The notes under the pieces were generated by a model, which worked only from the letters and a program-made list of their open reading frames with translations, did no database searches and was not told where the DNA came from. From JACGMN01 sp964522635 (lineage in GTDB: Archaea > Halobacteriota > Syntropharchaeia > Alkanophagales > Methanospirareceae), in NCBI GenBank assembly GCA_964522635.1, contig CAZFWT010000067.1:1-8392 (forward strand): a DNA stretch of 8,392 bases. The letters are read 5' to 3'. The first letter of the stretch is position 1. Every line of letters starts with the position of its first letter. The position numbers and the translations under genes are program-made. Positions 1-5,439 of the stretch are shown in pieces.

Positions 1-588
1 GACATCTGGGTTTTCGGGCTCGCGAAGCCCGCTTCATCGTTTAACGCACGCAAAGACGCGCTCAGCCGCACGTATCGCTATTATCTCTACGCTCCGCCGG
101 ACGCGGAACGGGAGCTCGCACGCATGCAGGACGCCGCAGCGCTCTTTCTTGGCACGCACGACTTCTCCAATTTCGCACAGACGCCCGGGCACCACGAGCA
201 GGAAGCTGAATATTTCTCGTCCATCCGCGAGATAAAGCGGCTTGAGATCACACTCGATACAAACACCTCGTTTATTGTTATTGACATCGAGGCGAACAGC
301 TTCCTCCGCAAGATGGTGCGCAAGATCGTTACAGCACTTACGCTGGTCGGTCGCGGGAGCAGAGCGCGTGAATGGTTGGACGCGCTTCTGGAACGCGAAA
401 TAACAGAAGCGATCGAGCCGGCACCGCCCTTCGGACTCATGCTCTCGAACGTCACCTATCCAGAGATCAGCTTCGTTGAGGACGAGTACGCAAAGCGGCA
501 TGTCCTCGCTCGACTCACCGAGGCGCTCCTCGTTCACGCCTCCACCGCCGCGGTAGTGCGCCGCATGGTGCGCGAATACACGCAGTAA
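1..588 (+). CDS. truA: tRNA pseudouridine synthase A (TruA), 5'-truncated by window edge
   Basis: This is the C-terminal 195 residues of a TruA-type enzyme, which isomerises uridines at tRNA positions 38-40 in the anticodon arm. The frame is open from base 1, so the gene begins upstream of the window. Visible family signatures are RTYRYYLY near residue 23, the GTHDFSNFA block near residue 54, FLRKMVRKIV near residue 101 and the closing PAPPFGLMLSNVTYP segment. The catalytic Asp (in the G-R-T-D-A-G motif) lies before the window and cannot be checked. Between the GTHDFSNFA and FLRKMVRKIV blocks the sequence is shorter than in typical bacterial TruA. The ATG at 124 is internal, because conserved TruA sequence continues upstream of it. 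The TAA stop at 586-588 lies inside an 11-bp tandem repeat. The family call is firm; the exact target positions are inferred from the family. Confidence 0.9.
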   Translation, partial: DIWVFGLAKPASSFNARKDALSRTYRYYLYAPPDAERELARMQDAAALFLGTHDFSNFAQTPGHHEQEAEYFSSIREIKRLEITLDTNTSFIVIDIEANSFLRKMVRKIVTALTLVGRGSRAREWLDALLEREITEAIEPAPPFGLMLSNVTYPEISFVEDEYAKRHVLARLTEALLVHASTAAVVRRMVREYTQ

Positions 589-617
589 GCATGTTGTAAG
601 CACGTTGTAAGCACGCT
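585..617 (+). repeat. 11-bp x3 tandem repeat carrying the truA stop codon
   Basis: Three adjacent copies of GTAAGCACGTT are seen; the first reads GTAAGCATGTT and the last GTAAGCACGCT. The first copy supplies the TAA stop of truA. Because 11 is not a multiple of three, TAA recurs at 586, 597 and 608, one in each reading frame. Confidence 0.85.
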
Positions 618-647
618 GCGAGAAACGCTCCAGATGCCGGTAAAAAG

Positions 648-655
648 TTTAAATA
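648..655 (+). promoter_or_regulatory. TATA-like box upstream of the DUF106 gene
   Basis: TTTAAATA is preceded by an A-rich stretch (GTAAAAAG) that resembles an archaeal BRE. Its centre would place transcription start near 678, giving a leader of about 34 nt. A second candidate, TATAAAAT at 677-684, would start near 707 and give an almost leaderless mRNA. No clear Shine-Dalgarno precedes the ATG at 712, so the second option is also reasonable. Prediction only. Confidence 0.5.
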
Positions 656-711
656 CTTCGCTTTTGTACTTACTGCTATAAAATAAAGCAGAGTAAGAGC
701 GTTAAATTACG

Positions 712-1380
712 ATGGTGAGTAAAGAGCGCGTCGCGCAGCAGCAGAAAGAGCGGATGAAGAAGTTCGTTGAGAGCGCGCTCATGGCGCTCGGGTTCTTTAT
801 CCTCTTTGGTATCATCATTATTCCCGGACTGCGGGAAGGGCTCGGGAGCGCTCTGGGCGTCGTGCTCGATCCGCTCGCGGAGGCGGTAGGGGCAAATAAT
901 TTCCTCATCACTATCCTCATACTCTCGGTCATTACCGGCATCTATACCACCGTGGTTCAGAAGTACACCATGAACTGGGACCTGATGGCGAAGTCGAAGG
1001 AATATCAGAAGCAGATCAGGGAGCTGCAGAAAGAGCTCCTGGAGGCGAAACGAACGAACAACAAGAACCTGATGAAGAAGCTGGAGAAGAAGAAGGAGGA
1101 GATCATGCGCAAGCAGACGCAGTTCTCCGGCGAGATGTTCCGGCAGCAGATGAAGCCCATGGCTTACATCGGGATCATCACCATACCCATCTTCATGTGG
1201 ATCTGGCGCTACGTCGATATCGCCGCCATCGGCTCGGTGCTCTTCCCGCTACTCGGCGAGAAGGAGCTTACCGCGCGGTTCGTCCTCGGACTCCCCTACT
1301 GGGTATTCTGGTACATGATCTGCTCCATACCCATCGCACAGGTCATCCGGAAAGCGATCGGCCTCCAGAGCGGGATGTGA
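712..1380 (+). CDS. DUF106 / EMC3-TMCO1-like YidC/Oxa1-superfamily membrane protein
   Basis: This 222-residue integral membrane protein belongs to the archaeal DUF106 family, related to EMC3, TMCO1 and Get1 and regarded as the archaeal YidC/Oxa1-type membrane-protein insertase. Hydrophobic segments lie at about residues 22-38, 63-82, 149-166 and 194-210. Between the second and third is a long, highly charged coiled coil (about 92-140, rich in K and E), the ribosome- or substrate-facing feature of this family. A positively charged N-terminus precedes the first segment. The length is normal. In many euryarchaea this gene sits beside secY, adk or cmk in a ribosomal-protein cluster; here it lies between truA and CBS-domain genes, so the usual linkage is absent. 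The ATG start is supported by the upstream TATA-like elements. It may be co-transcribed with the CBS genes, as the gap is only 52 bp with no clear promoter. Confidence 0.88.
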   Translation: MVSKERVAQQQKERMKKFVESALMALGFFILFGIIIIPGLREGLGSALGVVLDPLAEAVGANNFLITILILSVITGIYTTVVQKYTMNWDLMAKSKEYQKQIRELQKELLEAKRTNNKNLMKKLEKKKEEIMRKQTQFSGEMFRQQMKPMAYIGIITIPIFMWIWRYVDIAAIGSVLFPLLGEKELTARFVLGLPYWVFWYMICSIPIAQVIRKAIGLQSGM

Positions 1381-1432
1381 GCGGACGCGAATCAAAAAAA
1401 AAACACTATCGAAAGCAGGTGCGTTACGATCC

Positions 1433-1909
1433 ATGAAAGAGAAAGTTGAGGAGATAATGACCCGGGACGTGATCACGGTACATGAGGATGATTCGGTGCT
1501 CGAGGTCGCCCAGGTCTTCAAAACGGAAAAAGTCGCGGGCGCGCCGGTGCTCAACGAGCGCGAGGAGCTCGTGGGCGTCGTGAGTGAAGCGGACATCCTG
1601 AAGCTCCTGGATACCTACCGCTGGTACACACCCCTCCTGACCACGCTGGACATCTTACAGCTACACCAGAAAGAGCCACGGGACATCCAGCAGGATATCG
1701 AGAAGGCGGGCGCGACCCTGATACGGGAGATCATGTCGAAGGAGCCCGAGACCGTCTCCCCTGATACGTTGATCGATGACGCGGCACAGATCATGTACCT
1801 TACCGGCTTCAATCGCTTGCCCGTGCTCGACGAGACCGGCGCACTGGTTGGCATTGTCACGCGCGCCGACATACTCACATCGCTCTACGAGCCAACGGAG
1901 GGGGAATAA
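1433..1909 (+). CDS. Two-CBS-domain (Bateman module) protein, first of tandem pair
   Basis: This 158-residue soluble protein consists of two CBS domains, at about residues 1-60 and 95-155, joined by an unusually long linker (about 60-94) with an aromatic start (YRWYTP). CBS pairs bind adenosine-containing ligands such as AMP, ATP or SAM and normally regulate a partner. The ribose-contact motif G-x-x-(S/T)-x-x-D is intact in both domains: GVVSEAD near residue 47 and GIVTRAD near residue 138. No effector domain is fused, so the partner is unknown. The ATG at 1433 has a weak AGGTG about 11 nt upstream, and a run of ten A lies at 1394-1403. The downstream gene at 1980 encodes a clear paralogue with the same linker architecture, indicating tandem duplication. 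The regulated target is not deducible from the sequence. Confidence 0.85.
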   Translation: MKEKVEEIMTRDVITVHEDDSVLEVAQVFKTEKVAGAPVLNEREELVGVVSEADILKLLDTYRWYTPLLTTLDILQLHQKEPRDIQQDIEKAGATLIREIMSKEPETVSPDTLIDDAAQIMYLTGFNRLPVLDETGALVGIVTRADILTSLYEPTEGE

Positions 1910-1992
1910 CACAATGGCACTAAAAGGTCTCCTTTCAGGATTGCCTGGTGTGAAGTCGATGGTTGAGGAGGAATAACGCATGGCATCAAAAG
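1898..1992 (+). repeat. Duplicated translation-initiation region (two imperfect copies)
   Basis: Two segments, 1898-1926 and 1965-1992, match at about 24 of 29 positions with one single-base gap. Each contains in order a G-rich Shine-Dalgarno (GAGGGGG or GAGGAGG), AATAAC holding the TAA stop of the preceding frame, then ATGGCA and an AAAAG run. The first copy starts the 20-codon frame and the second starts the downstream CBS gene. Confidence 0.7.
1914..1976 (+). CDS. Possible 20-residue micropeptide between the CBS genes
   Basis: An ATG-to-TAA frame of 20 codons begins 4 bp after the stop of the first CBS gene and ends 3 bp before the start of the second. A strong purine-rich Shine-Dalgarno (GGAGGGGG, 1897-1904) lies about 9 nt before its ATG. 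The last codons (gag gag gaa) themselves form the Shine-Dalgarno of the next gene. The peptide (begins MALKGLLSG, ends SMVEEE) has a hydrophobic first half and an acidic tail. No family is recognised. It could be a genuine small protein, a translational relay that couples the CBS genes, or a by-product of the duplicated initiation region. Expression is unproven. Confidence 0.4.
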   Translation: MALKGLLSGLPGVKSMVEEE

Positions 1993-2462
1993 CCACCAAA
2001 ACGGTTAAAGAGCTCATGAAAACTGAGGTCATCGCATTCCGCCCCGAGGATACTATACGGCACGTCGCGAAGACGCTCCGCACGCATCACATCAGCGGCG
2101 CACCGGTGATCGATGACCACCGGAACGTGGTCGGCGTGATCAGTGAAGCGGACATCATGAAATTAACCGCATCCGTGCCCTTTCCCGATATTGACCCGCT
2201 CAACCCCTTCCCTGTCTTCTCGCTCACAGCCTACATGAGCAAGGTGAAGCGGATCCCTGAGGAGATCAATGCGCTCTTCGAGGGGCTCGTGAAGGACGTG
2301 ATGACGTTAAAGCCCGTGACTATCACGCCCGAAGCATCCATCTCGGACGCCGCACGCATCATGCATAAGCACGATTTCAACCGCATACCGGTGGTCGATG
2401 ACCAGGGAAAGCTCGTCGGGGTCATCGCGCGCGACGATCTCATCAGCGTCTTTGCACCATAA
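1980..2462 (+). CDS. Two-CBS-domain (Bateman module) protein, second of tandem pair
   Basis: This 160-residue paralogue of the preceding CBS protein has CBS domains at about residues 6-67 and 102-158 around a 35-residue linker rich in Pro and Phe (VPFPDIDPLNPFPVF). Shared blocks include SGAPV, SEADI-KL, SISDAARIM and DFNR-PV-D. The first ribose-contact motif is intact (GVISEAD). In the second (GVIARDD) the usual Ser/Thr is Ala, so that site may bind nucleotide weakly or not at all. The start has a strong GAGGAGG 8 nt upstream, embedded in the end of the 20-codon frame, which suggests translational coupling. It is the last gene of the + strand run. Ligand and regulated partner are unknown. Confidence 0.86.
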   Translation: MASKATKTVKELMKTEVIAFRPEDTIRHVAKTLRTHHISGAPVIDDHRNVVGVISEADIMKLTASVPFPDIDPLNPFPVFSLTAYMSKVKRIPEEINALFEGLVKDVMTLKPVTITPEASISDAARIMHKHDFNRIPVVDDQGKLVGVIARDDLISVFAP

Positions 2463-2517
2463 ATCATCGCTTACTTATGCCAACGTTAATTAAGGCGTCG
2501 GTAGGTAGTACCACGCT

Positions 2518-2535
2518 CGCGGATCGCGCGCCGCG
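2518..2535 (+). terminator. Short GC hairpin between convergent genes
   Basis: CGCGG at 2518-2522 can pair with CCGCG at 2531-2535 around an 8-nt loop. It lies in the 105-bp spacer between the convergent CBS and acylphosphatase genes. No T-run follows, so it is not a classical terminator; the role is a guess. Confidence 0.2.
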
Positions 2536-2554
2536 TAGTCCGTCGGTGGCCTAA

Positions 2555-2570
2555 GCTAGCTAGCTAGCTA
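2555..2570. repeat. (GCTA)4 array at the acylphosphatase stop codon
   Basis: Four perfect GCTA units are preceded by CTAA. The unit is self-complementary, so the array places TAG stops on both strands. The acylphosphatase stop is the CTA at 2568-2570 (TAG on the - strand). On the + strand TAG falls at 2557, 2561 and 2565, one in each frame. Confidence 0.9.
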
Positions 2571-2852
2571 TCGATAGCGGATGGAGAACTCCTTGAACTC
2601 GCCCGTGTACTCCTCCCAGGTTACCTCGACCGAGGAGACTTTTGCGTCCGGCGTGCCGTAATGACAGAAGTCGATCATCTCTCCCACTTTCACCGTATCG
2701 CCCTCAAAGACCGCTTCCACACGGCCATCGTGGAGGTTGCGAACCCAGCCCTTGACACCGCGCAATGTCGCCTCCTCTCGGGTGGCGTAGCGAAAGTAAA
2801 CACCCTGCACACGCCCGGAGACCACCACGTGCGCCCTTACCATTGTCTCCAT
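2568..2852 (-). CDS. acyP: Acylphosphatase
   Basis: This small cytosolic enzyme hydrolyses carboxyl-phosphate bonds of acyl phosphates such as acetyl phosphate or 1,3-bisphosphoglycerate. The 94-residue product has both family signatures: GRVQGVYFRYATREEA (about residues 13-28), whose Arg in GVYFR is the phosphate-binding catalytic Arg, and GWVRNLHDGRVEAVFEG (about 36-52), which holds the catalytic Asn in RNL. Length is typical. Two starts are possible: ATG at 2852, with GGTGA only 3 nt upstream, and ATG at 2843, preceded by GGAG. The second would remove three residues. It diverges from the DUF167 gene across an 85-bp gap that holds a TATA-like element. Its stop lies within the (GCTA)4 array. 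The physiological substrate cannot be told from the sequence. Confidence 0.92.
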   Translation of the reverse strand: METMVRAHVVVSGRVQGVYFRYATREEATLRGVKGWVRNLHDGRVEAVFEGDTVKVGEMIDFCHYGTPDAKVSSVEVTWEEYTGEFKEFSIRYR

Positions 2853-2903
2853 CGTTCACCAACTTGCTCGCCTTACTTACTGCTCTCAATCAAGATCGTT
2901 ATC

Positions 2904-2911
2904 CTTTAAAT
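2904..2911. promoter_or_regulatory. Possible shared divergent TATA element (CTTTAAAT)
   Basis: TTTAAA at 2905-2910 is palindromic and lies between divergent genes. With the archaeal TATA-to-start distance of about 27 bp, the + strand transcript would start near 2935, making the DUF167 mRNA almost leaderless. This fits the absence of a Shine-Dalgarno before its ATG at 2938. The - strand transcript would start near 2880, giving the acylphosphatase mRNA a leader of about 28 nt that contains GGTGA. Inferred from spacing only. Confidence 0.45.
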
Positions 2912-2937
2912 CCATTACCCCACGTACCTCATCCTTA

Positions 2938-3153
2938 ATGAAGACGAGGACGATCAAGGTCATCCCCAACTCACCAGCAGACGAGGTCATCGAGGCCGAG
3001 CCGCTCATCGTGCGTGTAAAGGCGCCACCCACAAAAGGCAAGGCTAATAAGGCGGTCATTAACCTGCTCTCTCACCACTTCAACGCCAATGTGCGGATCG
3101 TTGCCGGTGCGACGAGCAGGAAGAAGGTTGTGGAGATCGACCAAAAGGACTGA
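2938..3153 (+). CDS. DUF167 / YggU family protein
   Basis: This 71-residue protein of the DUF167 (YggU/UPF0235) family has the characteristic KVIPNSPADEV opening, a central VRVKAPPTKGKANKAV block (residues 26-41) and the closing GATSRKKVVEI segment. These motifs make the family call clear. Members are small alpha/beta proteins found across archaea, bacteria and eukaryotes, and their biochemical function is not established. At 71 residues it is somewhat shorter than many bacterial members. The ATG at 2938 has no Shine-Dalgarno and lies about 30 bp from a TATA-like box, so leaderless translation is plausible. It diverges from acyP and converges on the helicase gene, with its TGA followed 13 bp later by a GCTA-type array. 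Confidence 0.88.
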   Translation: MKTRTIKVIPNSPADEVIEAEPLIVRVKAPPTKGKANKAVINLLSHHFNANVRIVAGATSRKKVVEIDQKD

Positions 3154-3166
3154 ACTCGCTCAAAGA

Positions 3167-3183
3167 GCTAGCTCGCTAGCTAG
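3167..3183. repeat. GCTA-type array at the helicase stop codon
   Basis: GCTAGCTCGCTAGCTAG consists of four period-4 units, one with a C substitution, plus a final G. The helicase stop (CTA at 3180-3182, TAG on the - strand) is part of it. The unit is the same as in the array at 2555-2570. Confidence 0.85.
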
Positions 3184-5168
3184 GCCACTGTTCTGTACGC
3201 GCCTCGTGCCTTCGCCGACTCGATCAACCGCCGGTAGCACCCGCTGCGCTCCAGCGTCGTCGTATCGCCGATACAAACCAGTTTCCGTTTCGCACGCGTA
3301 ATAGAGACGTTAAGCCGTCGCAGATCGCTGAGAAAGCCGATCTCTCCCCGTTCGTTACTGCGCACAAAGGAGACAATAACTGCCTCCTTCTCCCTGCCCT
3401 GGAATCCATCAACAGTCTTGATCTCCAGCCCTTCGACCCTGAGCAGTGCTTTCATGAGCGAGACCTGATCGTCATAGGGCGAGATGATCGCGATCTCCTC
3501 GGGCTGGAGGCCCAGTTCTAACAGATGTTCCGCAATACCCCGCACCAATCGTGCCTCGCCTGGATTCTCCTTCGAGGTCGAGCCTGTTCGCGTTCGTTCC
3601 CGATACGGTTCACGACCCTGGGTGTCCAGAAACAGGAACGGTACAAGATCATCGGCCTCAAGCACCGCGTCCTTTGATGCCGGGATGAGCTCCCGTAACG
3701 TGCGCCCTCTCACCGCATCAAACGCGCGCAGTTTGCCCTGGTAAAATTCCTGATTCGGGAAGGCCTCGATCTCCTCGTTCATCCGGTACTGAACCTCGAG
3801 CATCGCCCGTATCCGGTCGCCATAGGCCTGCAACAGCCGCTCGAATAAGCTCCTGCTCAGGCTGCTCCATGCTGCTGCTTCGTTCAGGACCGTCGGTGGC
3901 AGCTGCTTGTGGTCGCCCGCCATGATGAACCGCTTCGCCTTCAGCACGGGGATCAAGGCCGAGGGCTCTGTGGATTGTGTCGCCTCGTCAATGACCGCGA
4001 CATCGAACTTCACACCCCTGAGTATCTCCGAGCCCGCCGTGCTGTTCGTCGTGCACACCACGTCCGCATCCCTGATGACCCGGTTGATCGCGAGCTCTTC
4101 CAGGTCGCGCGCCATGGCGAACAATTTATCAATCTGCTGCTTCACCGTCAGCCACTTCTGCATCCCCTTCAGTTTCGCCACCGGTATGCCGCGCACCGAT
4201 CGCCCCTGCTCTGCGAGCTCTATGATCGCCTCGTTGCTCAGACCGCGGCGCCAGCGCATCTCGGGCACGACACCCCTGTCCATGCTAGCTTTCACCTCCA
4301 TTGCACGCGCCCGCAGCTCCTGCGCCTTCTTATAATCAGGATCGTCCTGCACCAGATAATCCAAACTCCGATCCCGCAATGACGGGATAACGCGTGCAGG
4401 ATGGCCAACGCGAACAACGTTCACACCAGCCGTATCCAGCCGCTCCACCAGGTTGTCAACCGCGACATTAGAGTCCGCGGCAGCCAGAATCCGATAGCCG
4501 CGTCTGACCAGTTGCAAAACCACCTCGATGCAGGTAATCGTCTTTCCCGTGCCCGGCGGTCCATGAATGAGGAAGAAATCACGTGCCGCCAGGCACTGCA
4601 GAACTGCTTCCTCTTGGCTCTCGTTCAACTGCTGGTTGCAAAACGCGATCGCCGTGATCGGCGCGAATTGCGGTGACGCGAGCCCCAGCAGCGTCTCCTT
4701 ACGCGCTCGCGGCAGACGTTTAAAGCGCTGCACCGCCTCAATCATCCGCTGAAAGGTGATGTCATTGATAAAGAGATCGATTCTGAGGTCCTTGCGATAC
4801 ACAAAGCCCGGCGGCGGCTCGTCGAACGCAACGGTAATCGAGTGTGCGGTCTTCTCCGCGACGGTCCCCATCGGATTATCCTCATCCCACGGATTGCCGT
4901 CCGCCGTACTCACCAGCACGAGGTCGCCAACCTCGATCTCGCTCTCCGGTAACGGCTGCCCGGTAACCTGCTTTCTGAACCGCACCAGGTGCTTACCGCC
5001 CAGGCCCAAATCCTGCGATTTACCCCGCAGCTCCAGGAACGCCCGGCCTTTTGCCTCGCGCTCGCGTCCGCTCAATCGCCGCATCTCCTGCTCCTGCTGC
5101 CGCATCTGCTCCACCCGCTCCAACTCCACGAGTTCGGTGAAATGCCGGACATATTCAGACTCGTTCAT
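3180..5168 (-). CDS. UPF1/IGHMBP2-like superfamily 1B DNA/RNA helicase
   Basis: This is a helicase of about 662 residues of the UPF1-like SF1B group (SMUBP-2/IGHMBP2, Dna2, Senataxin type), an ATP-driven 5'-3' translocase on DNA or RNA. Numbered from the GTG one codon upstream, motifs are: Q motif LNESQ (Q186), Walker A GPPGTGKT (204-211), Ia SNVAVDNL (234-241), Walker B DEAT (395-398), III GDHKQLPP (419-426), IV QYRM (461-464), V TVDGFQGRE (586-594) and VI NVSITRAKRKL (621-631). Before the core are a charged helical N-terminus (about 15-45) and a beta-barrel-like 1B region beginning VGDLVLV (81-87). All catalytic motifs look intact. Start choice: GTG at 5171 and ATG at 5168 are adjacent; the ATG is taken, with only a weak GAGG upstream. 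It stands alone between opposite-strand neighbours. The closest eukaryotic-type relative is IGHMBP2; the natural substrate is unknown. Confidence 0.93.
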   Translation of the reverse strand: MNESEYVRHFTELVELERVEQMRQQEQEMRRLSGREREAKGRAFLELRGKSQDLGLGGKHLVRFRKQVTGQPLPESEIEVGDLVLVSTADGNPWDEDNPMGTVAEKTAHSITVAFDEPPPGFVYRKDLRIDLFINDITFQRMIEAVQRFKRLPRARKETLLGLASPQFAPITAIAFCNQQLNESQEEAVLQCLAARDFFLIHGPPGTGKTITCIEVVLQLVRRGYRILAAADSNVAVDNLVERLDTAGVNVVRVGHPARVIPSLRDRSLDYLVQDDPDYKKAQELRARAMEVKASMDRGVVPEMRWRRGLSNEAIIELAEQGRSVRGIPVAKLKGMQKWLTVKQQIDKLFAMARDLEELAINRVIRDADVVCTTNSTAGSEILRGVKFDVAVIDEATQSTEPSALIPVLKAKRFIMAGDHKQLPPTVLNEAAAWSSLSRSLFERLLQAYGDRIRAMLEVQYRMNEEIEAFPNQEFYQGKLRAFDAVRGRTLRELIPASKDAVLEADDLVPFLFLDTQGREPYRERTRTGSTSKENPGEARLVRGIAEHLLELGLQPEEIAIISPYDDQVSLMKALLRVEGLEIKTVDGFQGREKEAVIVSFVRSNERGEIGFLSDLRRLNVSITRAKRKLVCIGDTTTLERSGCYRRLIESAKARGAYRTVA

Positions 5169-5189
5169 CACTGCTCGCTGCCTCTACTG

Positions 5190-5201
5190 GTTAGTACTAA
5201 C
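5190..5201. promoter_or_regulatory. 12-bp perfect palindrome upstream of helicase, possible operator
   Basis: GTTAGTACTAAC is its own reverse complement and lies about 22 bp before the helicase start. A weak TATA-like CATATTT (- strand, 5217-5223) would place transcription start near 5194, inside the palindrome, where a bound repressor would block initiation. A further GTACTAAC occurs at 5362-5369. Function is inferred from position only. Confidence 0.35.
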
Positions 5202-5286
5202 TAATGCACTGCGAGCAAATATGTTCGCCCCCCTCCGCACGACGGTTTAGCCTAACAGGTTCTCCGAAGGCAGCCGATCTCGATGT

Positions 5287-5334
5287 GCATGCATGCATGC
5301 ATGCATGCAGGCAGGTAAGCAAGCGAAAGAAAGA
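5287..5334. repeat. Twelve-unit graded tetranucleotide array, GCAT to AAGA
   Basis: Read in fours the array is (GCAT)5, (GCAG)2, GTAA, GCAA, GCGA, (AAGA)2. The period is kept while the unit drifts one base at a time. The (GCAT)5 part is self-complementary and could extrude as a cruciform. It encodes no stop codon in any frame across the GCAT part. Confidence 0.85.
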
Positions 5335-5398
5335 AAAGAGTGAAATACTCATTCATGCAACGTACTAACCTGACTGTGCCAATGGCCCGAAGATCTGT

Positions 5399-5423
5399 AT
5401 ATGCTATGCTATGCTATGCTATG
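5399..5423. repeat. (ATGCT)4 pentanucleotide array
   Basis: Four perfect ATGCT units at 5401-5420 are followed by ATG and preceded by AT in phase. On the - strand it reads CATAG repeated, which places TAG stops in all three frames. Nine bases further on is AGCCATAGC, which shares the CATAG core. Confidence 0.88.
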
Positions 5424-5439
5424 GTTGGATCAGCCATAG

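Noticed and set aside
1394..1403. Run of ten A as a terminator or slippage site after the DUF106 gene
   Set aside because: It is A-rich, not T-rich, on the coding strand, lies between co-directional genes and is outside any reading frame; no function can be supported.
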